Origin: Blastomussa wellsi
Taxonomy: Eukaryota; Cnidaria; Anthozoa; Scleractinia; Plerogyridae
Reading direction: 5' to 3'
Length of the DNA stretch: 64,000 nt
Assembly: GCA_947652115.1 (NCBI GenBank)
Contig: OX393570.1
Span: 17,983,380-18,047,379 of the forward strand
The notes beneath the pieces are model-generated. The model ran no database searches. It was not told the DNA's origin and saw only the letters and a list, made by a program, of their open reading frames with translations. Shown piece after piece: positions 22,375 to 30,303 of the stretch; the stretch's first letter is position 1; each line of letters opens with the position of its first letter. Both the position numbers and the translations under genes were made by a program.

Positions 22375-22424
22375 AAGATAAGTCAAGATAAGTTAAGATA
22401 AGTTAAGATAAGTTAAGATAAATT
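22375..22424. promoter_or_regulatory. Five AGATAA (GATA-type) sites at 10-bp spacing
   Basis: AAGATAAGTT-like units repeat five times with exactly 10-bp period in the roughly 100-bp gap between the divergent ATPase and coiled-coil genes. All copies match WGATAR and would sit on one face of the helix. Confidence 0.6.
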
Positions 22425-22441
22425 AATATAACTAATATTAT

Positions 22442-23983
22442 ATGGACCTTGAAAGACTAAAAAGCATTCTTAAATCCAACATTGAAGCTGGTGAAAAGAA
22501 AAGAGAAGCACGTAATATAGTTAAGAATTATGAAAGACAAAAAACAAGTCAATATAATATTTTAGAAGAAACATTAAAACCATCCATCGATTACCAGGAA
22601 AAACGAGATGTTAAAAGAGAAAAAGAAAGGGAAGAACGTGATACAAAAGCTGATCAAAGACAAGATAGAATGATTCAAAAATTAGAAGATAATCAAAAAG
22701 AGCTAATAGATCACGTTGATACATTAAGTGAAATCTTATCAAGCCAAGGATCTGTTTCTGGTGTTGGAAAATGGATTTCTGATTTACCATCTAATTTTGA
22801 TACGCTTGATATAATTGATGAAGAGGAAAATGACCAAAAAGAGGAATCTCAAAAAAAAGAAGAAGAGGAATCTCAAAAAAAAGAAGAAGAGGAATCTAAA
22901 CTAAAAGAGGAATTTGTCAAAAAATTCACTGCAGCTGAAAAACAAATAATAAAAAAATATGGTTTTGATCCTGAATTAAAAACAATTCCTGATAATGAAG
23001 ATATAAAAAAAACAATTACATCTATATCATCACAAAGGAAGGGTAAAAATCAAATTATAATAAAAATTAAAACCAATGAGATGAGGGCAATACAGAAATA
23101 TAATTCTGTATTAAAGAGTTATGAAGCAGCTTCATCTACTGATCAACAACCTTCCACATCAACTAAAATTGATAAAGCATCAATAAAACCCAAAGATAAC
23201 AATTATGGTGATTTTGGTTTGACAAGTTTAATAAATGCTGAACAGCGAGATGTATTGTTAAAGTATGGATTAACTGATCCAAATAATTACAGTTCACTTA
23301 ATAATAATGAAATGATAAATGAACTTAGTAATATTAGTAAAAAACATCAAGATATATATGATTTGGTGATTAATGAGATTCAAAAAAATAATTTTGGTGA
23401 AATAGATAAATACAATCAAGAAATGAAACTTCTGAAAAATGTTGATAAAATTATAGTAGAAATAATTCAAAAAAGAAACGAAAAATATAGTGGTAAAGGT
23501 ATTTATAAACAAAGAAAGAGAAACGCCTACAAAATATCACAAAATGGTCAGTATGGAGGTCTGATAATAGATCTTCCTGGATTATTCAGTCAATTAAAAG
23601 TAATAGCTCATAAAAATGGAAATAAAGTGTATGACAAACAAGGTGACTTTGACACGCTTGATCTTCTAACAAAGAGATTCAACAGCAGAAAAAACTACTC
23701 TGAACTGGCTAGAACTATATTCAATGACTTGAACAAACTGAGTCAAATACCAATTCACAGAAGTTCTAAAAAGTTTTCTAAACTAGGATCAGGTGTTGTA
23801 TATTATAATAATCCACAAGATTTACTTTCACGTCTTGAACTGCTTGTTGGATCTATGTCAGCTGGAAATAATAGCAAAACTGTAAAAGATGAATTCATGA
23901 AAATAATACATAAATTAAATCAGTTGAAAGTAATAAACAATAAACAAATGAATGATATGATTAAGAATTATCTGATCTATTAA
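22442..23983 (+). CDS. Coiled-coil protein with a Polinton-type C-terminal domain, function unknown
   Basis: 513 residues from ATG 22442. Residues about 1-120 are a highly charged coiled coil. A Lys/Glu/Ser-Gln-Lys repeat (EEESQKKEEEE) follows near 130-155. The middle is Lys-rich, and the last 150 residues or so form a compact domain with GGLIIDLPGLFSQLKVIA, LDLLTKRFN, IPIHRSSKKF and GSGVVYYNNP. I recall this C-terminal pattern from other invertebrate Polintons but know of no assigned function. It lies five bases upstream of the penton-like gene and begins the rightward block of virion genes, so a core or minor-capsid role is plausible. That is inference. Confidence 0.65.
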   Translation: MDLERLKSILKSNIEAGEKKREARNIVKNYERQKTSQYNILEETLKPSIDYQEKRDVKREKEREERDTKADQRQDRMIQKLEDNQKELIDHVDTLSEILSSQGSVSGVGKWISDLPSNFDTLDIIDEEENDQKEESQKKEEEESQKKEEEESKLKEEFVKKFTAAEKQIIKKYGFDPELKTIPDNEDIKKTITSISSQRKGKNQIIIKIKTNEMRAIQKYNSVLKSYEAASSTDQQPSTSTKIDKASIKPKDNNYGDFGLTSLINAEQRDVLLKYGLTDPNNYSSLNNNEMINELSNISKKHQDIYDLVINEIQKNNFGEIDKYNQEMKLLKNVDKIIVEIIQKRNEKYSGKGIYKQRKRNAYKISQNGQYGGLIIDLPGLFSQLKVIAHKNGNKVYDKQGDFDTLDLLTKRFNSRKNYSELARTIFNDLNKLSQIPIHRSSKKFSKLGSGVVYYNNPQDLLSRLELLVGSMSAGNNSKTVKDEFMKIIHKLNQLKVINNKQMNDMIKNYLIY

Positions 23984-23987
23984 TATA

Positions 23988-24776
23988 ATGAGTGAAATAT
24001 TACTAAGATTTGCATCTAAAAACAGACAAAAGGATGGAGTAAGTTTGAGTCATGATTTTACAACAGGATTTACAAGACAGATTAATCTACCTTATATAAT
24101 GAAGCATGATATAGCTGTTAGAATGATATCCATGACTTACAGTTGGTATAATATCAGAGAAAAGTATAATAATAACAAATTCAAATACAGTCCTGATAAT
24201 GGTACCACTTGGAAGACAATAACATTTGTTGATGGTATGTATAGTTATGATGATATTGATGAATATATTAAAAAAACATTAGAGAATAATAATGATTTTA
24301 TTGATGAGAGTAAAGAAGATGATGATGATAAAGATAGGTATGGTATCAATATATATTTCGTTTTATCAACCTACAGAGTTCTTATTGTATTAAATGACAA
24401 ATATGAAGTTGATTTTAGAAACATGGATTTCAGAAACTTGATTGGATTTGAATCCAAAGAAGTCAAAAGTACTGAATATGGATCTAATCTTCCAAATATA
24501 ACAAGAGGAGTAGATGAAATACACATTAACTGTGACAAAGTTAGGGATAGCATAACTGATGGAGAAAGTGGTAGCACAGTAGCTGTAATTCCAGTTGAAA
24601 ATCTTGTCAGATCTCTTCCATTTACTTATCACCCTAATTTTCTAGCATATAGTCCATTATCAGGTAATTCTATAAATTCAATGCGGTTTTATGTCACTGA
24701 TTCATCTGGGATTCCAATTGATTTAAATGGAGTTGATTGGTACATAGAACTATTTTTACGATCGAGGGAAATTTAA
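23988..24776 (+). CDS. Penton-like minor capsid protein
   Basis: 262 residues from ATG 23988, four bases after the upstream stop. Beta-rich throughout, with an opening NRQKDGVSLSHDFTTGFTR and a closing segment VTDSSGIPIDLNGVDWYIEL typical of the single jelly-roll penton of Polintons as I remember it. An acidic loop (ESKEDDDDKDR) sits near residue 110. It would form the five-fold vertices, where the fibre may attach. It is followed closely by a 70-residue ORF and the major capsid gene. Recognition rests on pattern and neighbourhood. Confidence 0.65.
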   Translation: MSEILLRFASKNRQKDGVSLSHDFTTGFTRQINLPYIMKHDIAVRMISMTYSWYNIREKYNNNKFKYSPDNGTTWKTITFVDGMYSYDDIDEYIKKTLENNNDFIDESKEDDDDKDRYGINIYFVLSTYRVLIVLNDKYEVDFRNMDFRNLIGFESKEVKSTEYGSNLPNITRGVDEIHINCDKVRDSITDGESGSTVAVIPVENLVRSLPFTYHPNFLAYSPLSGNSINSMRFYVTDSSGIPIDLNGVDWYIELFLRSREI

Positions 24777-24797
24777 TGTAATATTATTATATAATAA

Positions 24798-25010
24798 ATG
24801 ATAAGACAATGTGAATTACAGCTACGATATGATAAAGATCTTGGAAGACATGTGCGAAAACATATTTATGATGAAAATATTATAGAGGATCGAGGTGTTT
24901 TATACAATAAAAACATACAAAACATAACACAAGGAAAAGGTCTTCCATCAGTTGGAAAACCATCTGTAAACCAGGTAGAAAAAAAAGCTGGTGATAGTAT
25001 AGTGAATTAG
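24798..25010 (+). CDS. Small ORF between penton and major capsid genes
   Basis: 70 residues from ATG 24798, preceded by TATTATATAATAA. Hydrophilic, ending PSVGKPSVNQVEKKAGDS. It fills a tight gap in the virion-gene series with no overlap, which favours a real gene. No family recognised. Confidence 0.4.
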   Translation: MIRQCELQLRYDKDLGRHVRKHIYDENIIEDRGVLYNKNIQNITQGKGLPSVGKPSVNQVEKKAGDSIVN

Positions 25011-25088
25011 AAGAAATAAAGATATGAATAAAAGAATTAAAGATTTACTTTCGAAAAGAAGCAGATTTATCTAAACTAATAATATAGT

Positions 25089-26429
25089 ATGAATTATCGA
25101 AATCCAAAATATTTAGACAGATACGAAGACGTTGTTTTTAAACCTGATAATAATTTTCAAACTCCTGGAAATGGAGTGTCACAAACAAAAACGGGACATA
25201 CTTTTATTGTAGACAACACTGGATCATCAAGACCACTGGATTGGTATCATGCCAGGTTTAATGTTGATTTTAAATTACAAATTTCAGCTGATGGCGGAAA
25301 TATAGGTGTTAATGTTCAATCTGGAATTGTAAATTCTGCTTCATCTCTTATCAAAAAATTGGTAGTGAGCATGAACAGTGTTACTATTTATAATTGTGAA
25401 AGAGTTAATCATGCAACAAATATTAAAAACTTACTTGAATACACACAAGGTTATGTAAAAAGTCAAGGATCAAATGAGTTTTTCCATCTTGACACAAAAA
25501 CAGGTCCCAACATTGTTGAATTTGATCAGTACCCAGATGATTATGTAACTCAGGCTTTGAGGGGTCATACAAGAAAAAGAAATGATTATAATGAAGGTTT
25601 TGCTGCCAGACATAAATTGCTGACTAATAACGCTGTTGTAAATGCTGAAATCCCTCTTAATCGATACAGCTTTTTTGAGAGTTTGTTTGATAAAATTCTT
25701 CCAAATTCTCGATTTGAGTTAGTTTTAGACATTGAGAGTGATAACAATCTTGTTTGGCGAACTGGTGGAACTGATTGCAGGGTAATTATTACAAAAATGG
25801 AGTTGATTATTCCTCGTATGATTTTTAATAGTGTTGGAGGTAAATTATATCTTGAAAAGTATTTAACTTCAACTGAATGGACATATCTTCGTGAGCAGAT
25901 GTATAAACAAAATGAAACAACACAACAAACTGGTGAATGGCGTATTACAACTGGAATCAATAGACCAAGACATGTATTTATTTTTATTCAAAATACTGGC
26001 ACTGAGAATTCACAAACACATAATATATTTTTATATAACACTTTCAATATATCAAACAATAATATAACTCTTAATAGTTGTTATCTTGAGGTTAATAATG
26101 GTTTGAAATATCCTGAAAATGAATACAAGCCAAATACTGAACAAAATCGTGTATTTAGAGATGTTTTAAAATATGTTCATGCTGTTAATAATTATGCAAG
26201 TGATACTCTTCTTAATAGAGAAAATTTCAAATCTCTTTTTCAATTTATTCACTTTGATTTAACAAAACAACCAATTGATATTAAAGATGGAATGACAAAA
26301 TTAATTTTCCATTATGAACTAAGTGATACAGCTGCAGCCAACTATGCTATCAATGCTTTAGTTCTTTATGAACAGGATGTTGAAATGAAAACTACTGATG
26401 GAAAAGTTCTACTAAGATCTAAGTCATAA
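25089..26429 (+). CDS. Major capsid protein (double jelly-roll, hexon-like)
   Basis: 446 residues from ATG 25089, right after an AATATAGT box. Beta-rich, with landmarks seen in Polinton capsid proteins: an N-terminal YLDRYEDVVFKP, PLDWYHARFNVDFKL, and the segment between the two jelly rolls, NRYSFFESLFDKILPNSRFE followed by LVLDIE. The C-terminus is FHYELSDTAAANYAINALVL. It forms trimeric capsomers like those of adenovirus hexon. Somewhat shorter than many relatives but without a visible break. Lies between the penton-like gene and the pVI/pX-like gene, the usual morphogenesis block. Confidence 0.88.
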   Translation: MNYRNPKYLDRYEDVVFKPDNNFQTPGNGVSQTKTGHTFIVDNTGSSRPLDWYHARFNVDFKLQISADGGNIGVNVQSGIVNSASSLIKKLVVSMNSVTIYNCERVNHATNIKNLLEYTQGYVKSQGSNEFFHLDTKTGPNIVEFDQYPDDYVTQALRGHTRKRNDYNEGFAARHKLLTNNAVVNAEIPLNRYSFFESLFDKILPNSRFELVLDIESDNNLVWRTGGTDCRVIITKMELIIPRMIFNSVGGKLYLEKYLTSTEWTYLREQMYKQNETTQQTGEWRITTGINRPRHVFIFIQNTGTENSQTHNIFLYNTFNISNNNITLNSCYLEVNNGLKYPENEYKPNTEQNRVFRDVLKYVHAVNNYASDTLLNRENFKSLFQFIHFDLTKQPIDIKDGMTKLIFHYELSDTAAANYAINALVLYEQDVEMKTTDGKVLLRSKS

Positions 26430-26457
26430 ATAATATAACATATAATATATACAAGAT

Positions 26458-27294
26458 ATGACAGAACTTTTTGAAATTAATGTAAAACTAAGTGAAAATC
26501 AAAAACAAAACATCAATGATGCATATAGAAAAAAAGAAGCAGTTGTTATCAGACTAACACATAATTCTCTCAATGGTGGTGATAAACTCTTTGTTCCATT
26601 GATGGTGAAAAATAGATTAGAAAAGAATAAAAAACAGAAAAAAGGTATGGATATCAAACTTTCTAAAACTAATATCAGAAAACAAGTTGGAGGAAGTTTA
26701 TTGAGCTCTATTCTATCTGTTGGTAGGATGTTAGCACCTACTATTGGAAAAACATTAGGATTGTCAGCTTTATCAGGATTGGCTAGTGAAGGGGCAAGTC
26801 AAATTGTTAAAAAATTGTCAGGAGGATTTTATATTAAACCAAGAGATATCAGCAAATTGATAGCAGTAAGTAATCTTCTAACTGAAAAACAAAAGAGAGA
26901 TATACAACAGGGAATAAAAACTGGTTCTGGTGTAAGAATAAAACCAACAGTTAAACAATCAGGTGGTTTCCTTGGTACATTGTTGGCAAGTATTGGAATT
27001 CCTCTGGTTTTGAAGGCTTTAACCGGTCATGGATTACAAGTTGAAAACACCACTAGATCAAGAAGATCAATACCCATATTTGCTCCACCAAAGATTAAAG
27101 ATAATAAAGGAGGAAAAGGACATTATCCATTACCATATCAATGGCAGACACCACCTTTTATTGGATCATGGGATAAGAATATGATTGGTATGGGAATGAA
27201 AAAAAAAAGATGCCAAAAAAAGAAAGGAAAAGGTCTGCTATTAGGCAAAAACAGCCCATTCAACAACATTCCAATTCTCGGAGCTATTTTGTAA
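26458..27294 (+). CDS. pVI/pX-like virion protein with Gly-Gly cleavage sites
   Basis: 278 residues from ATG 26458. Several Gly-Gly motifs precede small or hydrophobic residues (QVGG-S near 77-80, LSGG-F near 120-124, QSGG-F near 168-171), resembling sites cut by adenain-like proteases. They are followed by amphipathic or hydrophobic stretches (GFLGTLLASIGIPLVLKAL). The C-terminus is Lys-rich (KKKRCQKKKGKG) and ends NSPFNNIPILGAIL, an ending I associate with Polinton virion proteins. Comparable adenovirus proteins link capsid to DNA and are processed during maturation. The 3' end overlaps the protease start by 85 bp. Confidence 0.6.
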   Translation: MTELFEINVKLSENQKQNINDAYRKKEAVVIRLTHNSLNGGDKLFVPLMVKNRLEKNKKQKKGMDIKLSKTNIRKQVGGSLLSSILSVGRMLAPTIGKTLGLSALSGLASEGASQIVKKLSGGFYIKPRDISKLIAVSNLLTEKQKRDIQQGIKTGSGVRIKPTVKQSGGFLGTLLASIGIPLVLKALTGHGLQVENTTRSRRSIPIFAPPKIKDNKGGKGHYPLPYQWQTPPFIGSWDKNMIGMGMKKKRCQKKKGKGLLLGKNSPFNNIPILGAIL

Positions 27295-27743
27295 ATAAAC
27301 CATTATCCAATTATGATCTAAAAAAATGGGTAAAACAACTTGGTATAAAATACTTTAGAGGTGTATTTGCAAAAGATCAGTTACCAAAACAAATAAAAAA
27401 TAAAGAATGTGGAATAGTTAATCTTGATAATCATATTGGACCTGGCACACATTGGGTAGCTTATAGAAATGTTGATAGATTCTGTGAATATTTTGACAGT
27501 TTTGGATTAGCAATACCAATTGAGGTTGGTAAATATATGGCCATGAGTGGAAAACAATTAATATATTCTGGAGATGAGATACAAGAAAGAGATTCAGTAT
27601 TATGTGGTTATTGGTGTTTGTATTATTTACTTGAGAGACAAAATGGAAGATCAATTCTTGATACAATTCATAATAGCAAATTTGATATGTCAGATACAAG
27701 TGTAAATCATAGATTCATCATTGATTATTTTAAAACTATCTAA
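27210..27743 (+). CDS. Adenain/Ulp1-like cysteine protease (maturation protease)
   Basis: 177 residues from ATG 27210, the only ATG early enough to include the catalytic domain. Catalytic residues appear in family order: His81 (GTHWVAY), Asp96 (EYFDSFG), Gln125 (EIQERD) and Cys132 (LCGYWCLYYL). This C5/C48-type fold processes capsid precursors, and the Gly-Gly sites in the preceding protein are plausible substrates. The first 30 residues are basic and overlap the upstream gene in another frame. Confidence 0.88.
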   Translation: MPKKERKRSAIRQKQPIQQHSNSRSYFVNKPLSNYDLKKWVKQLGIKYFRGVFAKDQLPKQIKNKECGIVNLDNHIGPGTHWVAYRNVDRFCEYFDSFGLAIPIEVGKYMAMSGKQLIYSGDEIQERDSVLCGYWCLYYLLERQNGRSILDTIHNSKFDMSDTSVNHRFIIDYFKTI

Positions 27744-27756
27744 ATTATATGTATAC

Positions 27757-28281
27757 ATGGTAAAATCATATTGCGTAAAAGAAAAAAAACAAACTGAATG
27801 TGTTGAGCCATCTGGTTATAAACAAGCCAAGAATGGAAGGTTAATGTTTTTTTGTACTTGTGCTGAATGTGGAATAACAAAGACACAATTTGTTAAGAAG
27901 CTTGATACAACAAGTGGTGGTGCTATAAAAAATGAAACTGATAAAGCTGCTAAAGCAAAAATATATTGTGGTTCTAAAGTTCCACAACCAAAAGGAACTG
28001 CTCTCGGTGATTGGGAACAATGCAAAAAACAAGTAAGATATTATGGAAGAGTTGCGCTTGATCAAGATGTTTTCGATAAGTGGGAAAAAGAAAAAAAAGA
28101 AAAAAGAAAACAAAAATCTGAAGAAAAAAAAGATGAAATGTTAAAAAAATTACTCCCTAAAAATGTTTACGATGAGATGAAAGAAGTTGACAAAAATGAT
28201 AGAGAAGTAAAAAAATTCGCTAAAAAATTAGGTTTAAAATTAGGTAATTTGAAAACAGCTAAAAAAAACCAGGGAAACTAA
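27757..28281 (+). CDS. Zinc-ribbon virion or DNA-binding protein (DUF5679-like)
   Basis: 174 residues from ATG 27757; an earlier ATG at 27721 lies inside the protease gene and adds only a poor leader. The N-terminal zinc-ribbon-like pattern is Cys6, Cys15, Cys33-x-Cys35-x2-Cys38 (YCVK..., FFCTCAECG), followed by TTSGGAIKN with a possible protease site. The second half is very Lys/Glu-rich and helical (KWEKEKKEKRKQKSEEKK). Proteins with this ribbon occur in Polintons and large DNA viruses; a nucleic-acid-binding core role is inferred. The 3' end holds a poly-A run and is followed by a stable hairpin. Confidence 0.55.
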   Translation: MVKSYCVKEKKQTECVEPSGYKQAKNGRLMFFCTCAECGITKTQFVKKLDTTSGGAIKNETDKAAKAKIYCGSKVPQPKGTALGDWEQCKKQVRYYGRVALDQDVFDKWEKEKKEKRKQKSEEKKDEMLKKLLPKNVYDEMKEVDKNDREVKKFAKKLGLKLGNLKTAKKNQGN

Positions 28282-28284
28282 TAA

Positions 28285-28304
28285 GCCCGTCTTTAGGGGC
28301 GGGC
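28285..28304 (+). promoter_or_regulatory. GC-rich hairpin in an AT-rich gap
   Basis: GCCCGTC/GGCGGGC stem of 7 bp (one T-G pair) with a 6-base loop, followed by ATTTT. It lies just after the stop of the zinc-ribbon gene and 15 bases after an A AAA AAC heptamer. It resembles a terminator, but the host is a eukaryote. It could also be a recoding stimulator or chance. Confidence 0.35.
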
Positions 28305-28360
28305 ATTTTAAACACATTAGGAGATATTGGAACTGAATTATTAATTAAAAAAGGAATTCC

Positions 28361-29305
28361 ATGGCTGGACAACAAGCTGTTAAACAAGGAAGATATCATA
28401 CATCTGAGTTTTTAAGAGAACCTACAGTTAAGAAAAAAATTAATAAAAAAGCTAAACAATTATCACATCAGGGTATTGATTATGTTATTGATGAATTATC
28501 AAACAATCTAATGAATAAAGCAGCTGATAAAATCGACCCGTATAAAACTGGATCTGGATTGGATATTCATAAAGCTATATTAAAAGTAGCGCCAAAGAAA
28601 GGTTTTGTCATGCCTGGACATAGATATACAGGCCCTGGAAACCCTCTAGAACAGCAACTTAGGTATGATCCAAACACTGGTCAGATACTTGAGATATATC
28701 AACAACCAACTGGAAAAACAGATGCTGTATCAATGCAACATGATGTTGATTATTCAGTATGCGGAAATAAGAAAAAAAGTGATCAATTAAAGTGTAAGAA
28801 TAAAGCTGATAGAAAAATGGTTAAAACTCTTGATGCTATTCCATGGAAAGACAGACAATGGGGACATGCAATTGCTAGAAATACTATAGCAGCTAAATCA
28901 AAATTAGGTATGGGAGTAATGGATGCATTAAATGCGCTTCCTGGTTATTCTGCAGCAAATAAAACTCTTTCTTCAGTCATACCAAAATTGATAAAAGAAG
29001 AAGGGGTACAAGAAGCATTTGATGATTACGCAAGTGGAGACACTCTTAAACGCGCTTGGGCTGGAATTACTGGACAACAGGGAAAAATACAAAAAGAAAA
29101 GATGAGGAAGCAAGGATATGCACCAGTTGAGAAAAAGAGTCAGCAAGAAGTATTCAATATTATGGCACGAGATCATGGACCTGACTGGTATGTGGGTGGA
29201 CCATATGAGAATCATTGGAAATTTAATAGACTAATGTGGGATTTACAACATGGGAAACAGCTAGGTATGGGAGTTAAAAAAAAAACGTCAACAGCCGTCG
29301 AGTGA
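28361..29305 (+). CDS. Phospholipase A2-domain virion protein (parvovirus VP1-type PLA2)
   Basis: 314 residues from ATG 28361. The PLA2 domain spans about residues 83-155: calcium-loop motif YTGPGN (89-94), catalytic His127-Asp128-x2-Tyr131 (QHDVDY), and Asp150 in KADRKM. In parvoviruses this domain acts in entry, and Polintons encode a relative. The N-terminus is basic. A separate open stretch in another frame directly upstream (about 28263-28358) has the character of a virion-protein N-terminus, so this ORF may be missing its start through a frame break. At the 3' end a run of ten A residues precedes the stop. Confidence 0.75.
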   Translation: MAGQQAVKQGRYHTSEFLREPTVKKKINKKAKQLSHQGIDYVIDELSNNLMNKAADKIDPYKTGSGLDIHKAILKVAPKKGFVMPGHRYTGPGNPLEQQLRYDPNTGQILEIYQQPTGKTDAVSMQHDVDYSVCGNKKKSDQLKCKNKADRKMVKTLDAIPWKDRQWGHAIARNTIAAKSKLGMGVMDALNALPGYSAANKTLSSVIPKLIKEEGVQEAFDDYASGDTLKRAWAGITGQQGKIQKEKMRKQGYAPVEKKSQQEVFNIMARDHGPDWYVGGPYENHWKFNRLMWDLQHGKQLGMGVKKKTSTAVE

Positions 29306-29375
29306 AGAAAACTGGCAAGTAAAATTAGCAGATGAATTACATACACCAATACATCGTAAATTTACTCGGCGGCGT

Positions 29376-30245
29376 GTGATTACAAATCATATTGATGAAA
29401 TATGGGCAAGTGATTTAGTTGAAATGCAGCAGTTTAGTAAATGGAATAAAGGCTATCGATATCTTCTAATGGTTATTGATGTATTCAGTAAATATGGTTG
29501 GATTATTCCATTGAAGGATAAGAAAGGTGAATCTGTCACTGAAGCATTTAAATCAATATTCAAAGGAGGTAGAAAACCACAATATCTTTGGGTTGATAAG
29601 GGTAAAGAGTTCTATAACAAACATGTGAAAGATTTATTAGAGAAAAATGGGATACATATGTACTCAACTGAGAATGAAGAGAAGTCCTCAGTGGTTGAAA
29701 GATGGAATAGAACAATTAAATCCAAAATGTGGAAACAGTTCACTGTTCAAGGTAATACACATTATCTAGATATGTTACCAAAATTAGTAAATCAATACAA
29801 CAACACAAAACATTCAAGCATAAAAATGACTCCAGTTGAGGCATCAAAGAAAAAGAATGAAGGTATAGTTTATTTTAATCTATATGGTGATATGGAAACA
29901 TCAAAACAAAAACCTAAATTTAAAATAGGTGATAAGGTTAGAATATCTAAGTATAAAAGAAAGGTATTTGATAAGGGTTATACACCAAATTGGACAGAAG
30001 AAGTGTTTACAGTTGATAAGATTCAATACACAAATCCAATAACTTATAAGGTAAAAGATCTCAGAGGTGAAGATATTCAGGGAAGTTTCTATGAGTTTGA
30101 GTTGTTGAAAGCTAAGCAGGATGTTTTTCGTATTGATAAAGTCATTCGTAGAGATTATAAAAAGAAACAAGCTTTAGTGAAGTGGAAGGGATATAGTGAT
30201 GATTTCAATACTTGGATTCCAATGAGGGATTTAGTAAATGTATAA
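29376..30245 (+). CDS. Retroviral-type integrase with C-terminal chromodomain
   Basis: Listed from 29376 (a GTG codon); no ATG occurs until well inside the catalytic core, and the frame is open upstream to 29265. DDE triad: Asp13 (WASDLVEM), Asp74 (LWVDKGKEFY) and Glu108 (SSVVERWNRT), with 33 residues between the last two as in the DDE(35) family. C-terminal residues about 253-287 form a chromodomain-like segment (ALVKWKGYSDDFNTWIP). It inserts the element's DNA, matching the 6-bp target duplications at 16613 and 35699. The upstream PLA2 frame and this frame meet at an A10 run near 29276, so the true N-terminus depends on a frameshift, non-AUG start or consensus error. Confidence 0.9.
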   Translation: MITNHIDEIWASDLVEMQQFSKWNKGYRYLLMVIDVFSKYGWIIPLKDKKGESVTEAFKSIFKGGRKPQYLWVDKGKEFYNKHVKDLLEKNGIHMYSTENEEKSSVVERWNRTIKSKMWKQFTVQGNTHYLDMLPKLVNQYNNTKHSSIKMTPVEASKKKNEGIVYFNLYGDMETSKQKPKFKIGDKVRISKYKRKVFDKGYTPNWTEEVFTVDKIQYTNPITYKVKDLRGEDIQGSFYEFELLKAKQDVFRIDKVIRRDYKKKQALVKWKGYSDDFNTWIPMRDLVNV

Positions 30246-30279
30246 TGGTATCATTTTAAACACACCATATAAATATAAA

Positions 30280-30303
30280 AAATATATAATATATATATAT
30301 AGA
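30280..30303 (+). promoter_or_regulatory. TATATAATATATATATA box before the Bro-N gene
   Basis: AAAATATATAATATATATATA then GA-ATG. Almost the same box precedes the gene at 31262, and shorter forms precede the genes at 31614, 17675 and 25089. Confidence 0.5.

Noticed and set aside
25586..25960. Minus-strand frame of 124 codons within the capsid gene
   Set aside because: Shadow of the major capsid frame, with no independent features.
28285..28304. Bacterial rho-independent terminator, suggesting contamination
   Set aside because: Only the hairpin looks bacterial. The surrounding genes are typical Polinton genes and the element is precisely inserted in host repeats.
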